Notes: a model not told the origin generated them from the sequence alone. A stretch of DNA of 64,000 bases from Nonlabens sp. (GCF_018401815.1 NZ_JAGYKG010000002.1:1-64000), one strand, 5' to 3'. Positions 51,033-61,273 are shown, counted from the stretch's first letter. A program made the numbers and translations.

Positions 51033-51253
51033 TAAGGACAATGGGACTCACGCAAGAGTAAGAACATCGCCAACACCCAACTCATATCTTCCCTCCAGGG
51101 AAGACGATACTTTGGGAGTTTGATCATCTTATCGCTTTAGCTTAAAATAAAGGTTTTCCCTTGAGGGAAATGCCGATAGGCAAAGGGTGTTCACGCAAGA
51201 GTGAAAAGGAAAAAGTAAAAACACTTCCGTAAAAAAGAAGAAAAAAATATAAA

Positions 51254-53608
51254 ATGAAAAAAATACTTAGTCTGCTTATCATTTTACTTATGATAAGTTG
51301 CGATATTAAAAAGGAAGAGGAATTGGCAAAAGCTAGTGTGATCGAGGTGATGACAACTCCTATATACGAATCTTCTCAAGGAAACACCGCTGTTCTATAT
51401 GCCGATTATTTAGGAACAAGAAAGGTAGATAGTGTTAGTGTAGGTGACGGGATCACAGAGCGGGAGTCCATTCAGGTAGACAGCCTGTATACGTTTGAAT
51501 TGCAAGAAGACGCCCCGTTTATTTCCTATATCACTTTATGGACAGAAGGGATCAGGAACGATATTCCCGTCTTTAAAAGCAACACTAAGCTTATTGAAAT
51601 CCCTTATGATGGGAATTTTAAGAATGTCCGTATCAAAGGAGAGTTTACCAATTGGGCCAGTAAAGAATTACAGGATAACGGAGAACAATTGGTTTACAAA
51701 GCCACTGTCCCACAAGGCAAGTTTCAATACCTATTCTTAGAAGATGGAAAGGAAGAGACACTAACAGGAAATGAACCTGGTGTCATTAGTAATGGTATGG
51801 GTGGTTTTAATCGGTTGTTAGACAACAGTCGCCTGGCAGATCCTGCACAGCTTTTTTATGGGGAAATCTTAGATCAAGCGTTTACTTTTCAAGCTTCTGC
51901 GCCACTAGATCAGTTGGTTGTACTTTATGAAAACCAGCTTATAGAAGCGGTAAAAACCACTAACGAAAACACCTATACGGTCCAATTGCCTAAAAAAGAT
52001 TTCTCCAAGCGCATTTCAAAAACACAATTGGTACGTGTGTATGCCAGCGATGCCAATGGACGTACCAACGACTTATTGATTCCAGTTCAAAATGCACAAG
52101 TAGTAGAAGACCCTACTCAATTAGCTCGTAATGATTTTCATGCGCAAGTACTTTATTTTATGATGGTAGATCGTTTCCTTGACGCAGATAAATCCAATAC
52201 AAAGCCAGTGCCAGATCCAGATATTTTGCCCAAAGCCAACTATATGGGTGGTGATCTTGCGGGTGTTTTGGCAAAGATCAAAGAGGGTTATTTTGAAGAC
52301 CTGGGAATCAATACGGTTTGGTTATCCCCTATTACTCAAAATCCAGAAGGGGCTTATGGTTTGTGGCCCGAGCCACGCACCAAGTTTAGCGGTTATCACG
52401 GCTACTGGCCTATTTCTAATACCAAGATTGATTACAGATTTGGAGATGAGCAACTCCTGAAAGAAATCATTGAAGAAGCGCACCAACGCGATATGAATGT
52501 CATTCTAGATTATGTGGCAAATCACGTGCATGAAGAACATCCTTTATATAAAGAACACCCAGAATGGGCGACTAATTTATACCTTGAAGACGGAAGCTTA
52601 AACACAGAGCGTTGGGACGACCATAGATTGACGACTTGGTTTGATACGTTTATGCCTACCCTAGACTTCTCTCAACCAGAAGTCGTAGAAAAAATGACCG
52701 ACTCGGCTTTATATTGGGTAACTGAATACAAATTAGACGGTTTCCGTCATGATGCGACCAAACACGTTCCTGAAACCTATTGGAGAACACTTACTCAAAA
52801 AGTACGTAACAATACCGACCGGCCTATTTATCAAATAGGGGAAACCTACGGTTCGTACGATTTGATAAGAGGTTATGTAAGCACAGGAATGTTAGATGCC
52901 CAATTTGACTTCAATCAATACGATGCTGCGGTAAGTGCATTTGCTACAAAAGACGGGAATTATGCAAATCTTACGGAGACCCTTCAAAAAGGATTGGAAT
53001 ATTACGGCCACCATCATTTAATGGGAAATATTTCTGGAAATCAAGACCGAGCGAGGTTTATCAGCTATGCGAGTGGTGATGTAACGTTTGATGAAGATGC
53101 TAAAAAAGCCGGCTGGACTCGTGACATAGTGATGAGCGATTCTACGGCTTTTGATCGATTGGGAATGTTGCAAGCTTTTAATATGACCATGCCCGGGGTG
53201 CCGGTTATTTATTATGGAGACGAGTACGGTTCCATAGGAGCAAACGACCCTGATAATCGCAAGATGATGAAGTTTAACGGACTTTCAGACCGGGAGAAGA
53301 ACTTGAGACAACTGGTGCAAGAGTTGGTGCATTTGAGACGCAATTCTATGTCTTTACTTTATGGAACTACACAAGTGATGGCAGAAAATAATGGGCTGCT
53401 AGTGATCAAACGCAGCTATTTTGGAGAAGAAACCACCGTTTTATTTAATGAAAATGCCATTAGTATGAATATAGCTGGAAATGATGCACGCTTTCGCGAA
53501 AGCGGAACCGCCATAAACGCCATAGAAACTGATAAATACCTGCAGATAAAACCTGGCAACTTTATGATTTTACAGATCAAAACTAAGAAAGATAACACGA
53601 CAAATTAA
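51254..53608 (+). CDS. GH13 alpha-amylase-family lipoprotein
   Basis: Lipobox LLMISCDIKK, VLYFMMVDRFLDADKSN, VILDYVANHVHEEHPLY, DGFRHDATKHVPE, YYGDEYGSIGANDPDNR. Confidence 0.9.
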   Translation: MKKILSLLIILLMISCDIKKEEELAKASVIEVMTTPIYESSQGNTAVLYADYLGTRKVDSVSVGDGITERESIQVDSLYTFELQEDAPFISYITLWTEGIRNDIPVFKSNTKLIEIPYDGNFKNVRIKGEFTNWASKELQDNGEQLVYKATVPQGKFQYLFLEDGKEETLTGNEPGVISNGMGGFNRLLDNSRLADPAQLFYGEILDQAFTFQASAPLDQLVVLYENQLIEAVKTTNENTYTVQLPKKDFSKRISKTQLVRVYASDANGRTNDLLIPVQNAQVVEDPTQLARNDFHAQVLYFMMVDRFLDADKSNTKPVPDPDILPKANYMGGDLAGVLAKIKEGYFEDLGINTVWLSPITQNPEGAYGLWPEPRTKFSGYHGYWPISNTKIDYRFGDEQLLKEIIEEAHQRDMNVILDYVANHVHEEHPLYKEHPEWATNLYLEDGSLNTERWDDHRLTTWFDTFMPTLDFSQPEVVEKMTDSALYWVTEYKLDGFRHDATKHVPETYWRTLTQKVRNNTDRPIYQIGETYGSYDLIRGYVSTGMLDAQFDFNQYDAAVSAFATKDGNYANLTETLQKGLEYYGHHHLMGNISGNQDRARFISYASGDVTFDEDAKKAGWTRDIVMSDSTAFDRLGMLQAFNMTMPGVPVIYYGDEYGSIGANDPDNRKMMKFNGLSDREKNLRQLVQELVHLRRNSMSLLYGTTQVMAENNGLLVIKRSYFGEETTVLFNENAISMNIAGNDARFRESGTAINAIETDKYLQIKPGNFMILQIKTKKDNTTN
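53489..53504. repeat. Palindrome CGCTTTCGCGAAAGCG (in GH13)
   Basis: Direct read. Encodes RFRES. Confidence 0.95.
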
Positions 53609-53674
53609 TTAACGAGTACATTTGAATCTGACTTATAAGTGAGAACCAACAAAGACCAAATTAAAAATAAAAGA

Positions 53675-55096
53675 ATGAAAAAATACATTTTAGGATTACT
53701 TGCCTTAACAGCTGTTTTTGCTTGTAAGAATGAAGAAAAGGAAGTAGTTGACGTAGCGATTACAGAAGAGTACAGTCCTATTCAGGATCAAGATCTAGAA
53801 AACGCTATTATTTATGAGGCAAATATCAGGCAGTATTCTCCAGAAGGAACCTTTAATGAGTTTACTAAAGATATTCCACAGCTTAAAGAATTAGGAGTAA
53901 AGGTGATCTGGTTGATGCCCATTTTCCCTATTTCAGAAAAGAATAGAAAGGCAGAAGGAGATCTGCTCGTTGAAGATATCAAGGATCCTAAAGAGCGAGA
54001 AAAATATTTAGGCAGTTACTATGCCGTTGCAGACTATAAGAAAATCAATCCAGACTTAGGAACATCAGCAGATCTTACAAGATTAGTAGCAACTGCTCAT
54101 GATAATGGGATGTATGTGATCTTGGATTGGGTGGCCAATCACACCGGATGGGATCATGTATGGATGGAGGAATATCCGGACTTCTATACCAAAGATGAAA
54201 ATGGTGAGATGATGCATCCAGCGGGAACCGACTGGACCGATACTGCCGACCTTAATTACGAAAATCGCGATTTATGGGACGCCATGACCTATGCCATGTC
54301 TTTTTGGGTTACAGAATACCAAGTGGATGGGTTTAGATGCGATGTAGCTCATGAAGTGCCTACAGAGTTTTGGAACTACGCTAACGCACAGTTACAAGAT
54401 CAAAAGCCCCTATTTATGTTGGCCGAAAGTGAAAAGAAAGATCTTTTTAAAGAAGCATTTGATATGGGGTACAATTGGGAAGGACATCACATCATGAATG
54501 AGTTGGCTCAAGGAAAAACTTCTATTGAAAAATGGGATGCTTATATGGATCGCAATGCTAAGAACTATGAGAAAGATGATATTCTTATGAATTTCATTAC
54601 CAACCATGATGAAAACTCGTGGAATGGTTCGGTGAAAGAACGAATGGGCGCAACAGCAGAAACCATGTTAGCATTCTCTTATATGATTCCAGGAATGCCA
54701 TTGATTTATTCTGGTCAGGAATACGATATGGATTATCGCTTAAAGTTTTTTGAAAAGGATACTATTCCAAAAACAAAACAAAAAACTTGGGAACTAATGA
54801 AAAAATTAGGAGCTCTTAAAGTGAACAATCCTGCTTTGAACGGCGGTAAAAATGCTGCCAGTTACACGAGACTAAAAACAAGCGACGATAACAGCGTATA
54901 CGCTATTAAAAGGGAAAAAGATGGAGCGACAGTGTTCTATGTGGCTAACCTTTCAAACGAAAGACTATCGACTGCAGTACAAGGTTTAGAAGGAAAAATA
55001 TCAGATGCGTTAAGAGGCGGTTCTGTCAACTTTACAGAAGGGACGAGCCTAGATCTTCCTCCTTATGGCTATCGTATTTTTACTTTAGAAAAGTAA
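53675..55096 (+). CDS. GH13 alpha-amylase lipoprotein
   Basis: MKKYILGLLALTAVFACKN lipobox, VIWLMPIFPISEKNRK, VILDWVANHTGWDH, DGFRCDVAHEVP. Confidence 0.92.
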   Translation: MKKYILGLLALTAVFACKNEEKEVVDVAITEEYSPIQDQDLENAIIYEANIRQYSPEGTFNEFTKDIPQLKELGVKVIWLMPIFPISEKNRKAEGDLLVEDIKDPKEREKYLGSYYAVADYKKINPDLGTSADLTRLVATAHDNGMYVILDWVANHTGWDHVWMEEYPDFYTKDENGEMMHPAGTDWTDTADLNYENRDLWDAMTYAMSFWVTEYQVDGFRCDVAHEVPTEFWNYANAQLQDQKPLFMLAESEKKDLFKEAFDMGYNWEGHHIMNELAQGKTSIEKWDAYMDRNAKNYEKDDILMNFITNHDENSWNGSVKERMGATAETMLAFSYMIPGMPLIYSGQEYDMDYRLKFFEKDTIPKTKQKTWELMKKLGALKVNNPALNGGKNAASYTRLKTSDDNSVYAIKREKDGATVFYVANLSNERLSTAVQGLEGKISDALRGGSVNFTEGTSLDLPPYGYRIFTLEK

Positions 55097-55118
55097 CAAC
55101 AATTATATATTAAGAGTT

Positions 55119-55147
55119 AAAAGCCCTTCTGTTTGGAGGGCTTTTTT
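55119..55147 (+). terminator. Terminator at end of starch locus
   Basis: AAAAGCCCT-N9-AGGGCTTTTTT. Confidence 0.85.
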
Positions 55148-55263
55148 GGTCGAAATATAGTCATGTCTAGATAACACCTATAGAAACTTTCTTTTGAAAT
55201 GAACCGGTTAGATTAATAATTCCCATAGAGATGTATTACTTTCGATTTTTTAAATAAAGCAAC

Positions 55264-55599
55264 ATGGAAAAGACGTATTACGATCCTAAAGATCTTAAAA
55301 AATTTGGTAAAATTACAGAGTGGAGTGAGGAGTTGGGGACCAAGTTCTTTGACTATTATGGGAAAGTGTTTGAAGAAGGTGCCTTAAGTGCGAGAGAAAA
55401 GTCACTCATGGCACTTGCCGTTTCTCATGCCGTACATTGTCCTTATTGTATCGACGCCTACACTAGTGATGCATTAAAAAGAGGCATTACTAAAGAAGAG
55501 ATGATGGAAGCCGTTCATGTAGCCGGAGCAATTAAAGGTGGAGCTACGCTAGTTCACGGGGTACAAATGATGAATAAAGTCAACAAGCTAGAGATGTAA
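55264..55599 (+). CDS. Arsenosugar biosynthesis-associated peroxidase-like (carboxymuconolactone decarboxylase family)
   Basis: EKSLMALAVSHAVHCPYCIDAYTSDALKRG (AhpD/CMD CxxC motif); neighbour of arsS. Confidence 0.85.
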   Translation: MEKTYYDPKDLKKFGKITEWSEELGTKFFDYYGKVFEEGALSAREKSLMALAVSHAVHCPYCIDAYTSDALKRGITKEEMMEAVHVAGAIKGGATLVHGVQMMNKVNKLEM

Positions 55600-56157
55600 G
55601 CAGGATGTTTAGGCTGCTATACCAAAGTTGTATGTATCGCTTGTCCCTAAAATCTGCTAAAGCAGATTCATCGGCAGCTAAGTCGGTTGAGAAATTATTT
55701 TCACTTTGCCATATATTTCAAGTTGCTATCTCAGGAGATCGTGCTAGTAATTTATATTTGATCTAAGTACTAGTGAAAGCTGTTTTTTATTGGTGTCTGT
55801 CTAACTGAAAACCAGAGGGACTGCTGGAAAAGGAACAAAAACTACTGTTCAACAACAAAAAGGGCTTTACGGAGTGAAGTAAAGGTGGATTTGACTCAAT
55901 GAAGCCAAGTCGGAACGCTTGCACTGTTGGGGACTTGAGTTACGGATGAGGCTTGTACCACTCAAAATAACCTGTCGACTTATAAATAGTTCCCATAAAA
56001 TTATAAATGTTCCCTTAACTAATGTTGTAAAAATGATTTTGTGACAGCTTTTTAAATAATTCTGACTATTTATGTACAACCATATCAAAACGAATGGTCG
56101 ACCTATAATTTGGTTGACACGAATTTCATAATAATTAAACAAAAGACACCATAATTC

Positions 56158-57222
56158 ATGGCTGTAAATACCAAAACCTCTTTAAAAAAGAGAGAAAGTG
56201 ATTTAGCAAATATCAATAAGCAAATGGAGATCCTCAATGGCGATCCATTTTCAAACGGAGAGTTGCCATTTTTTGCTAAAAAAATTAAAGAAATAGGCGA
56301 GTTGCCTTTACGACCTAATACCTTAGAAATTCTTCAAGTAAATGTGGGTTATATGTGCAATCAAGTTTGCGCTCATTGCCATGTGGATGCAGGTCCAGAT
56401 CGTCAAGAGATCATGACTAGAGACACGATGAGGTTAATTCTAGACGTAGTTAAAACAACAGGAGCCCACACCTTAGATCTTACCGGTGGGGCGCCAGAAA
56501 TGAATCCAGATTTCAGATGGTTTGTTGAACAAGCTGCAGATGCCGGAATCAAAGACTTTATCGTTCGTTCTAATTTAACGATCATAAGAGCAAATCCTAA
56601 ATACCACGACTTACCAGATTTCTTTAAGAAGCATAACATTCACGTGGTTTCTTCCATGCCGCATTGGACCAAAGGAAAAACAGACAAACAACGTGGTGAT
56701 GGTGTTTTTGATAAGTCCATAAAGGCATTACAAGAACTCAATGAACGCGGTTACGGAATGCCAGGCAGCGACTTAAAGCTCGACTTAGTTTACAATCCTA
56801 ACGGGGCTTATTTGCCAGGAAATCAAGCAAGTATGGAAAAGGAAATGAAAGCGGCTTTGTTAGCAGATTTTGATATCCAGTTCCACAGCCTTTTTGCCAT
56901 CACCAATTTGCCGATCGCACGTTTCTTAGACTACTTAGTGGCAAGCGAGAATTATGAAGATTATATGTATGCTCTTGTAGAAGCATATAATCCAGCAGCA
57001 GTAGAAAACCTGATGTGTAAAAACACCATTTCTATTTCATGGGATGGCTGGCTGTACGATTGTGATTTCAATCAGATGTTGGACCTTAAAGTTGCTAACA
57101 AGATCCAACACATTAAGGATTATAATGAAGATTTATTAAACGATCGTACCATTCAAATTTCGCAACACTGTTACGGCTGTACCGCTGGAGCAGGAAGCAG
57201 TTGCCAAGGAGTGGTTGCTTAA
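56158..57222 (+). CDS. arsS: Arsenosugar biosynthesis radical SAM protein ArsS
   Basis: VGYMCNQVCAHCHVDAGPDR (CxxxCxxC), DLTGGAPEMNPDFRWFV, C-terminal HCYGCTAGAGSSCQG. Confidence 0.9.
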   Translation: MAVNTKTSLKKRESDLANINKQMEILNGDPFSNGELPFFAKKIKEIGELPLRPNTLEILQVNVGYMCNQVCAHCHVDAGPDRQEIMTRDTMRLILDVVKTTGAHTLDLTGGAPEMNPDFRWFVEQAADAGIKDFIVRSNLTIIRANPKYHDLPDFFKKHNIHVVSSMPHWTKGKTDKQRGDGVFDKSIKALQELNERGYGMPGSDLKLDLVYNPNGAYLPGNQASMEKEMKAALLADFDIQFHSLFAITNLPIARFLDYLVASENYEDYMYALVEAYNPAAVENLMCKNTISISWDGWLYDCDFNQMLDLKVANKIQHIKDYNEDLLNDRTIQISQHCYGCTAGAGSSCQGVVA

Positions 57223-57225
57223 TAT

Positions 57226-57915
57226 ATACGTATCAAAAAACAAGTTTCAAATACCGCCATTCTTCTCTTTGCACAAACTGCAAAGGCAGATGCGTTGCAT
57301 AAAAAACTGGCTCATCATAGTGGCGTTATGGAGGTGTTGAATACCCGAGTGATGCAAACCGTGAAATCTACTGGTATTGATTATTTTCATTTTACAGAAC
57401 AGGAGCAGTACGGTTTAAATTTTGGAGAACGACTTTCCAATTCCATACAAGAGGTTTTTGATAAAGGATATGAGTCGGTGATCTGTCTGGGTAATGATAC
57501 CCCTTTGTTGACCCGTTCACTTATTCAAGATGCGGCAGTAGCATTGAAAAAGGGTACAGCGGTAAACGGAATGTCCCTTGACGGTGGCCTGTATTTGATA
57601 GGGTTGCAGAAAAATGGTTTTGATGAAGTTTCTTTCGGAGCATTGCCTTGGCAGTCGTCAGGTTTGGCTCATGCTTTTCACAACTACCAAGCTTCACAAA
57701 ACCAAAACGTACTCGTTTTAGAACCCCTAGCCGATATAGACACGGAGCAAGATTTGCAAGATTTCCTATCCGGTAAAGATGCCCGTGATGCGATTATAAG
57801 ACTGCTTTTAATAGGGCTTTCGCGAAAGCGGAATACTTACAAACACCTGAAAGAATCAGCATCTTATATTCTTTTTTCAAAGCCATTAAACAAAGGATCC
57901 CCAAAGGCAGCTTGA
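57226..57915 (+). CDS. DUF2064/TIGR04282-type glycosyltransferase-like protein; start codon unclear
   Basis: NTAILLFAQTAKADALHKKL lies upstream of the TTG called at 57295. LGNDTPLLTRSLIQDAAVALKKGTAVNGMSLDGGLYLIGL. Confidence 0.65.
   Translation: MRIKKQVSNTAILLFAQTAKADALHKKLAHHSGVMEVLNTRVMQTVKSTGIDYFHFTEQEQYGLNFGERLSNSIQEVFDKGYESVICLGNDTPLLTRSLIQDAAVALKKGTAVNGMSLDGGLYLIGLQKNGFDEVSFGALPWQSSGLAHAFHNYQASQNQNVLVLEPLADIDTEQDLQDFLSGKDARDAIIRLLLIGLSRKRNTYKHLKESASYILFSKPLNKGSPKAA
57816..57829. repeat. Palindrome GCTTTCGCGAAAGC (in DUF2064 CDS)
   Basis: Direct read. Encodes LSRKR. Confidence 0.95.
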
Positions 57916-57966
57916 TCTAAAGCTTAAGCCTTTACTGGTATTTCAATCATTTTTTTAAACTTTTAC

Positions 57967-60900
57967 ATGAAGAGAATTACTCTATTCATGCTACTTCTAT
58001 GCAGTTGTATAGGAGCAGCTCAAATTTCTATTACGGGAACAGTTAGCGATACTGCTGGCCATCCCATCGCTTTTGCAAATGTGACGGAGCGGGGTACTTC
58101 AAACGGAACTACCACAGATGTTAATGGTTTTTATAGCTTAACAGTTGCAAATGATGCCGTACTGGTATGTTCTTATATAGGGTATCAAACGGCTGTAATT
58201 CCTGTTGGAGATGAGGTGATTATTAACCTGACTCTTGAAGAAGGAGATCAACTAGAAGCTGTAGTTGTTACCGCACTAGGGGTTAAACGTAAAGAGCGAG
58301 AATTAGGATATGCAGTTCAAACGATAGGTTCTGAACAAATTCAAGAAGTAAAATCAGTCAACCTGGTCGATAATCTACAAGGTAAAATTGCTGGAATCAC
58401 AGTAACTCCTGGTGCAACAGGGGTGGGATCTTCTTCAAAAATTACCATAAGAGGTGAAGCCAGTTTTTCTAATAACAATCCGCTGTTTATTGTGGATGGC
58501 ACCCCTATAAATAACAATACTGTTTTCAACTTTTCTAATGAGGCAGCAGCTGGTTTTCAAGAAGTCGATTTTGGAAATGGTGCAGGAGAAGTGAATCAAG
58601 ACGATATTGAAAGTGTTTCTGTTCTTAAAGGTCCAGCCGCTGCTGCTCTTTATGGAACTCGTGCAGCAAATGGTGCGATCATTATAGAAACTAAAAATGG
58701 AGGTAGAACTAGGGGAATGGGTATTTCCTATAACACGAGCTTCTTTGTGGATAGTGCGTTTCAATTACCAGAATTTCAAAATGAATACGGCCAAGGAAAC
58801 AGCGGTCAGTTTGAATATGTAGACGGTCTAGGCGGTGGTGTCAACGACAACATCAGCTATTCTTGGGGTCCACGACTGGATCAAGGAATTTTGATCCCCC
58901 AATTTGATAGTCCGGTGACCTTACCCGATGGATCGACGGTACGTGGTGGAGATACGTCCTTATACAGTGGTTTGCCCATTACAGCGACCCCTTTTAACAG
59001 CAATCCTGACAACCTTAAGAATTTTTACCATACGGGTTATACAGCAATCAATAATATAGCGATTACAGATGGTTTTGAAACTGGAAATTACCGTTTGAGC
59101 TTTACCGATTTGCGCAGTGAGAGCATCATTCCTGGTGTGGATTTGGATCGACAAACGGTAGCTGCAAAATTGAACTTTACGCCTAACGATAAAACCAAAA
59201 TCCGGTCCAGTGTCAACTATGTCAATAGTGCTTCTGGAAACCGTCCATCAAACGGATATGGAAGTGAAAATGTAAATTATTCACTGGTCGCTTGGGGTCC
59301 GCGATCTTTAAATATGGACAATTTGAGAAATTACTGGCAGCCAGGGTTGGAAGGCGTGCAGCAGTATTCTTTTAATTACACCTTTTTTGATAACCCGTAT
59401 TTTATACTGCAGGAAAACCGCAATAGTTTTGGTCGTGATCGATTGTTTGGAAATGTCTCGCTTTCGCGAAAGCTAACCCCAGAGCTAACCGCAACGCTAC
59501 GAACAGGAATGGATTACAGTAATGAAAAACGAAGGTTGATCCGTAATTTTTCTACTAATAGGTTTAGAAACGGAGCCTATGCAGAGCACGATGTATTTTA
59601 TAGAGAGATCAATACCGACTTCCTATTGAACTATAAAAAGCAGTTGGGAGCGATCAATTTTGATGCAAGTTTAGGAGGTAATCGATTATCACAAACCGGG
59701 TCCACCACACAAGTGCAAACCACCAGTCTGGCGCAACCTGGTATTTTTTCTTTGAATAATGCGGCCAGTCCTATAGAGAGTTTTGGCTTTAGAAGTGAGA
59801 AGCGTATCAATAGCTTATATGTCTTTGCCAAAGCAGGCTATAAAAATTTCCTTTATCTAGAGGCAACCGCTCGTAACGATTGGTCCAGCGCACTAGCGAC
59901 ACCTTTTAGTGCTGCTAATACATCCTTTTTCTACCCTTCCGTTTCTACAAGTTTTATTTTGAGCAATGTAGTGAATTTGCCTAATGCGATTGACTTTGCC
60001 AAGATCAGAGCCAGTTATGCGCAAGTGGGTAATGATACCAACCCATACCAAACTCAAGGAACTTTTATTGCACAAACAAATGTGAACTCGCAACCTACTT
60101 TTAGCAATCAAGACTTTATTCCCAATCAAAATTTAAGACCAGAGTTGACATCAAGTGTGGAGCTGGGATTTGATATAAGGTTTTTGAAACAACGCCTTCA
60201 TCTAGATGTTACCTATTACAACGCCTTAACTAAAGATCAAATTCTTTCATTACCTATAGGTATCGCTTCAGGCTTTAGTCAGCAAGTTGTCAATGCAGGT
60301 GCGGTAAGAAACAAAGGTTTTGAAGTGGTCTTCAATGCCATTCCTATAAGAACCACTGATTTTGAGTGGAGTGCTACCGTCAACTTTGCTACTAACCGTG
60401 CTGTCGTAGAAGACTTGCCTCAAGACGAGGGACGATTAACACTAGCTTATTCCAGAGTATATGACAGTCAGGACCAAACCGTATGGCATCAAGTAGAAGA
60501 AGGTGGCCGAATAGGAGATCTTTATGGAACTGGTTATTTGCGAAATGAAAATGGAGATTTTGTACTCACATCAGAAGGACGTTTTATAGCCGATCCTGAT
60601 TTGAGGAAATTAGGAAACTACAATGCCGATTTTACCATGGGTTTCAATAATTCATTTACCTATAAAAATTGGGATGCTTCTTTCTTATTGGACTGGAGGC
60701 AAGGAGGGATTATCGTTTCAAGAACGCTCGCTCTGGGAGCTGTAGGGGGACAGCTTGCTGAGACAGCTTACAGACCAGATGGAGGAATCGTTGCAAACGG
60801 TGTGATCAATACGGGAAGCTCAGCAAATCCTACTTATGTTTCAAATACTACCGCAGTTAGTGCAGAGAGCTATTACCGCCAGTTTTACGACCGCAACCAC

Positions 60901-61176
60901 GAAGAGAATAATGTGTATGATGCGAGTTATTTAAAATTACGTCAGTTCTCCGTAGGTTATAGTTTTGATCTGAATAAAGGGGCGTTGGGACTGTTTGATG
61001 ATGGAGCGCAAATGAGAGTTTCATTGATAGGTAGGAACCTGTTTGCTTTCAGTGAGATTCCACATTTTGATCCAGAGCAGCTGGCTGTGCAAGGACAAGG
61101 ATTTATCAACGGCGTGGAAGATATGTCCTATGCGTCAACAAGAAGTATAGGGGTTAAAGCCGGGATACAGTTTTGA
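57967..61176 (+). CDS. SusC/RagA-family TonB-dependent receptor
   Basis: ISITGTVSDTAGHPIAFANVTERGTSNGTTTDVNGFYSL, NPLFIVDGTPI, DIESVSVLKGPAAAALYGTRAANGAIIIETK. Confidence 0.94.
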   Translation: MKRITLFMLLLCSCIGAAQISITGTVSDTAGHPIAFANVTERGTSNGTTTDVNGFYSLTVANDAVLVCSYIGYQTAVIPVGDEVIINLTLEEGDQLEAVVVTALGVKRKERELGYAVQTIGSEQIQEVKSVNLVDNLQGKIAGITVTPGATGVGSSSKITIRGEASFSNNNPLFIVDGTPINNNTVFNFSNEAAAGFQEVDFGNGAGEVNQDDIESVSVLKGPAAAALYGTRAANGAIIIETKNGGRTRGMGISYNTSFFVDSAFQLPEFQNEYGQGNSGQFEYVDGLGGGVNDNISYSWGPRLDQGILIPQFDSPVTLPDGSTVRGGDTSLYSGLPITATPFNSNPDNLKNFYHTGYTAINNIAITDGFETGNYRLSFTDLRSESIIPGVDLDRQTVAAKLNFTPNDKTKIRSSVNYVNSASGNRPSNGYGSENVNYSLVAWGPRSLNMDNLRNYWQPGLEGVQQYSFNYTFFDNPYFILQENRNSFGRDRLFGNVSLSRKLTPELTATLRTGMDYSNEKRRLIRNFSTNRFRNGAYAEHDVFYREINTDFLLNYKKQLGAINFDASLGGNRLSQTGSTTQVQTTSLAQPGIFSLNNAASPIESFGFRSEKRINSLYVFAKAGYKNFLYLEATARNDWSSALATPFSAANTSFFYPSVSTSFILSNVVNLPNAIDFAKIRASYAQVGNDTNPYQTQGTFIAQTNVNSQPTFSNQDFIPNQNLRPELTSSVELGFDIRFLKQRLHLDVTYYNALTKDQILSLPIGIASGFSQQVVNAGAVRNKGFEVVFNAIPIRTTDFEWSATVNFATNRAVVEDLPQDEGRLTLAYSRVYDSQDQTVWHQVEEGGRIGDLYGTGYLRNENGDFVLTSEGRFIADPDLRKLGNYNADFTMGFNNSFTYKNWDASFLLDWRQGGIIVSRTLALGAVGGQLAETAYRPDGGIVANGVINTGSSANPTYVSNTTAVSAESYYRQFYDRNHEENNVYDASYLKLRQFSVGYSFDLNKGALGLFDDGAQMRVSLIGRNLFAFSEIPHFDPEQLAVQGQGFINGVEDMSYASTRSIGVKAGIQF
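59460..59473. repeat. Palindrome GCTTTCGCGAAAGC (in susC-like CDS)
   Basis: Direct read. Encodes SLSRK. Confidence 0.95.
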
Positions 61177-61272
61177 GAACTTGAATTTGAACTTGAACTC
61201 GAACTCGAACTCGAATTCGAACTCAAATTCGAACTCGAACTTGAACTCGAAAATGAATTCGAATTTGAAAAC
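61177..61272. repeat. Degenerate hexanucleotide microsatellite (GAAYTY)n, about 16 units
   Basis: gaactt gaattt gaactt gaactc gaactc gaactc gaattc ... starting directly after the TGA at 61174-61176. Confidence 0.95.
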
Positions 61273-61273
61273 T

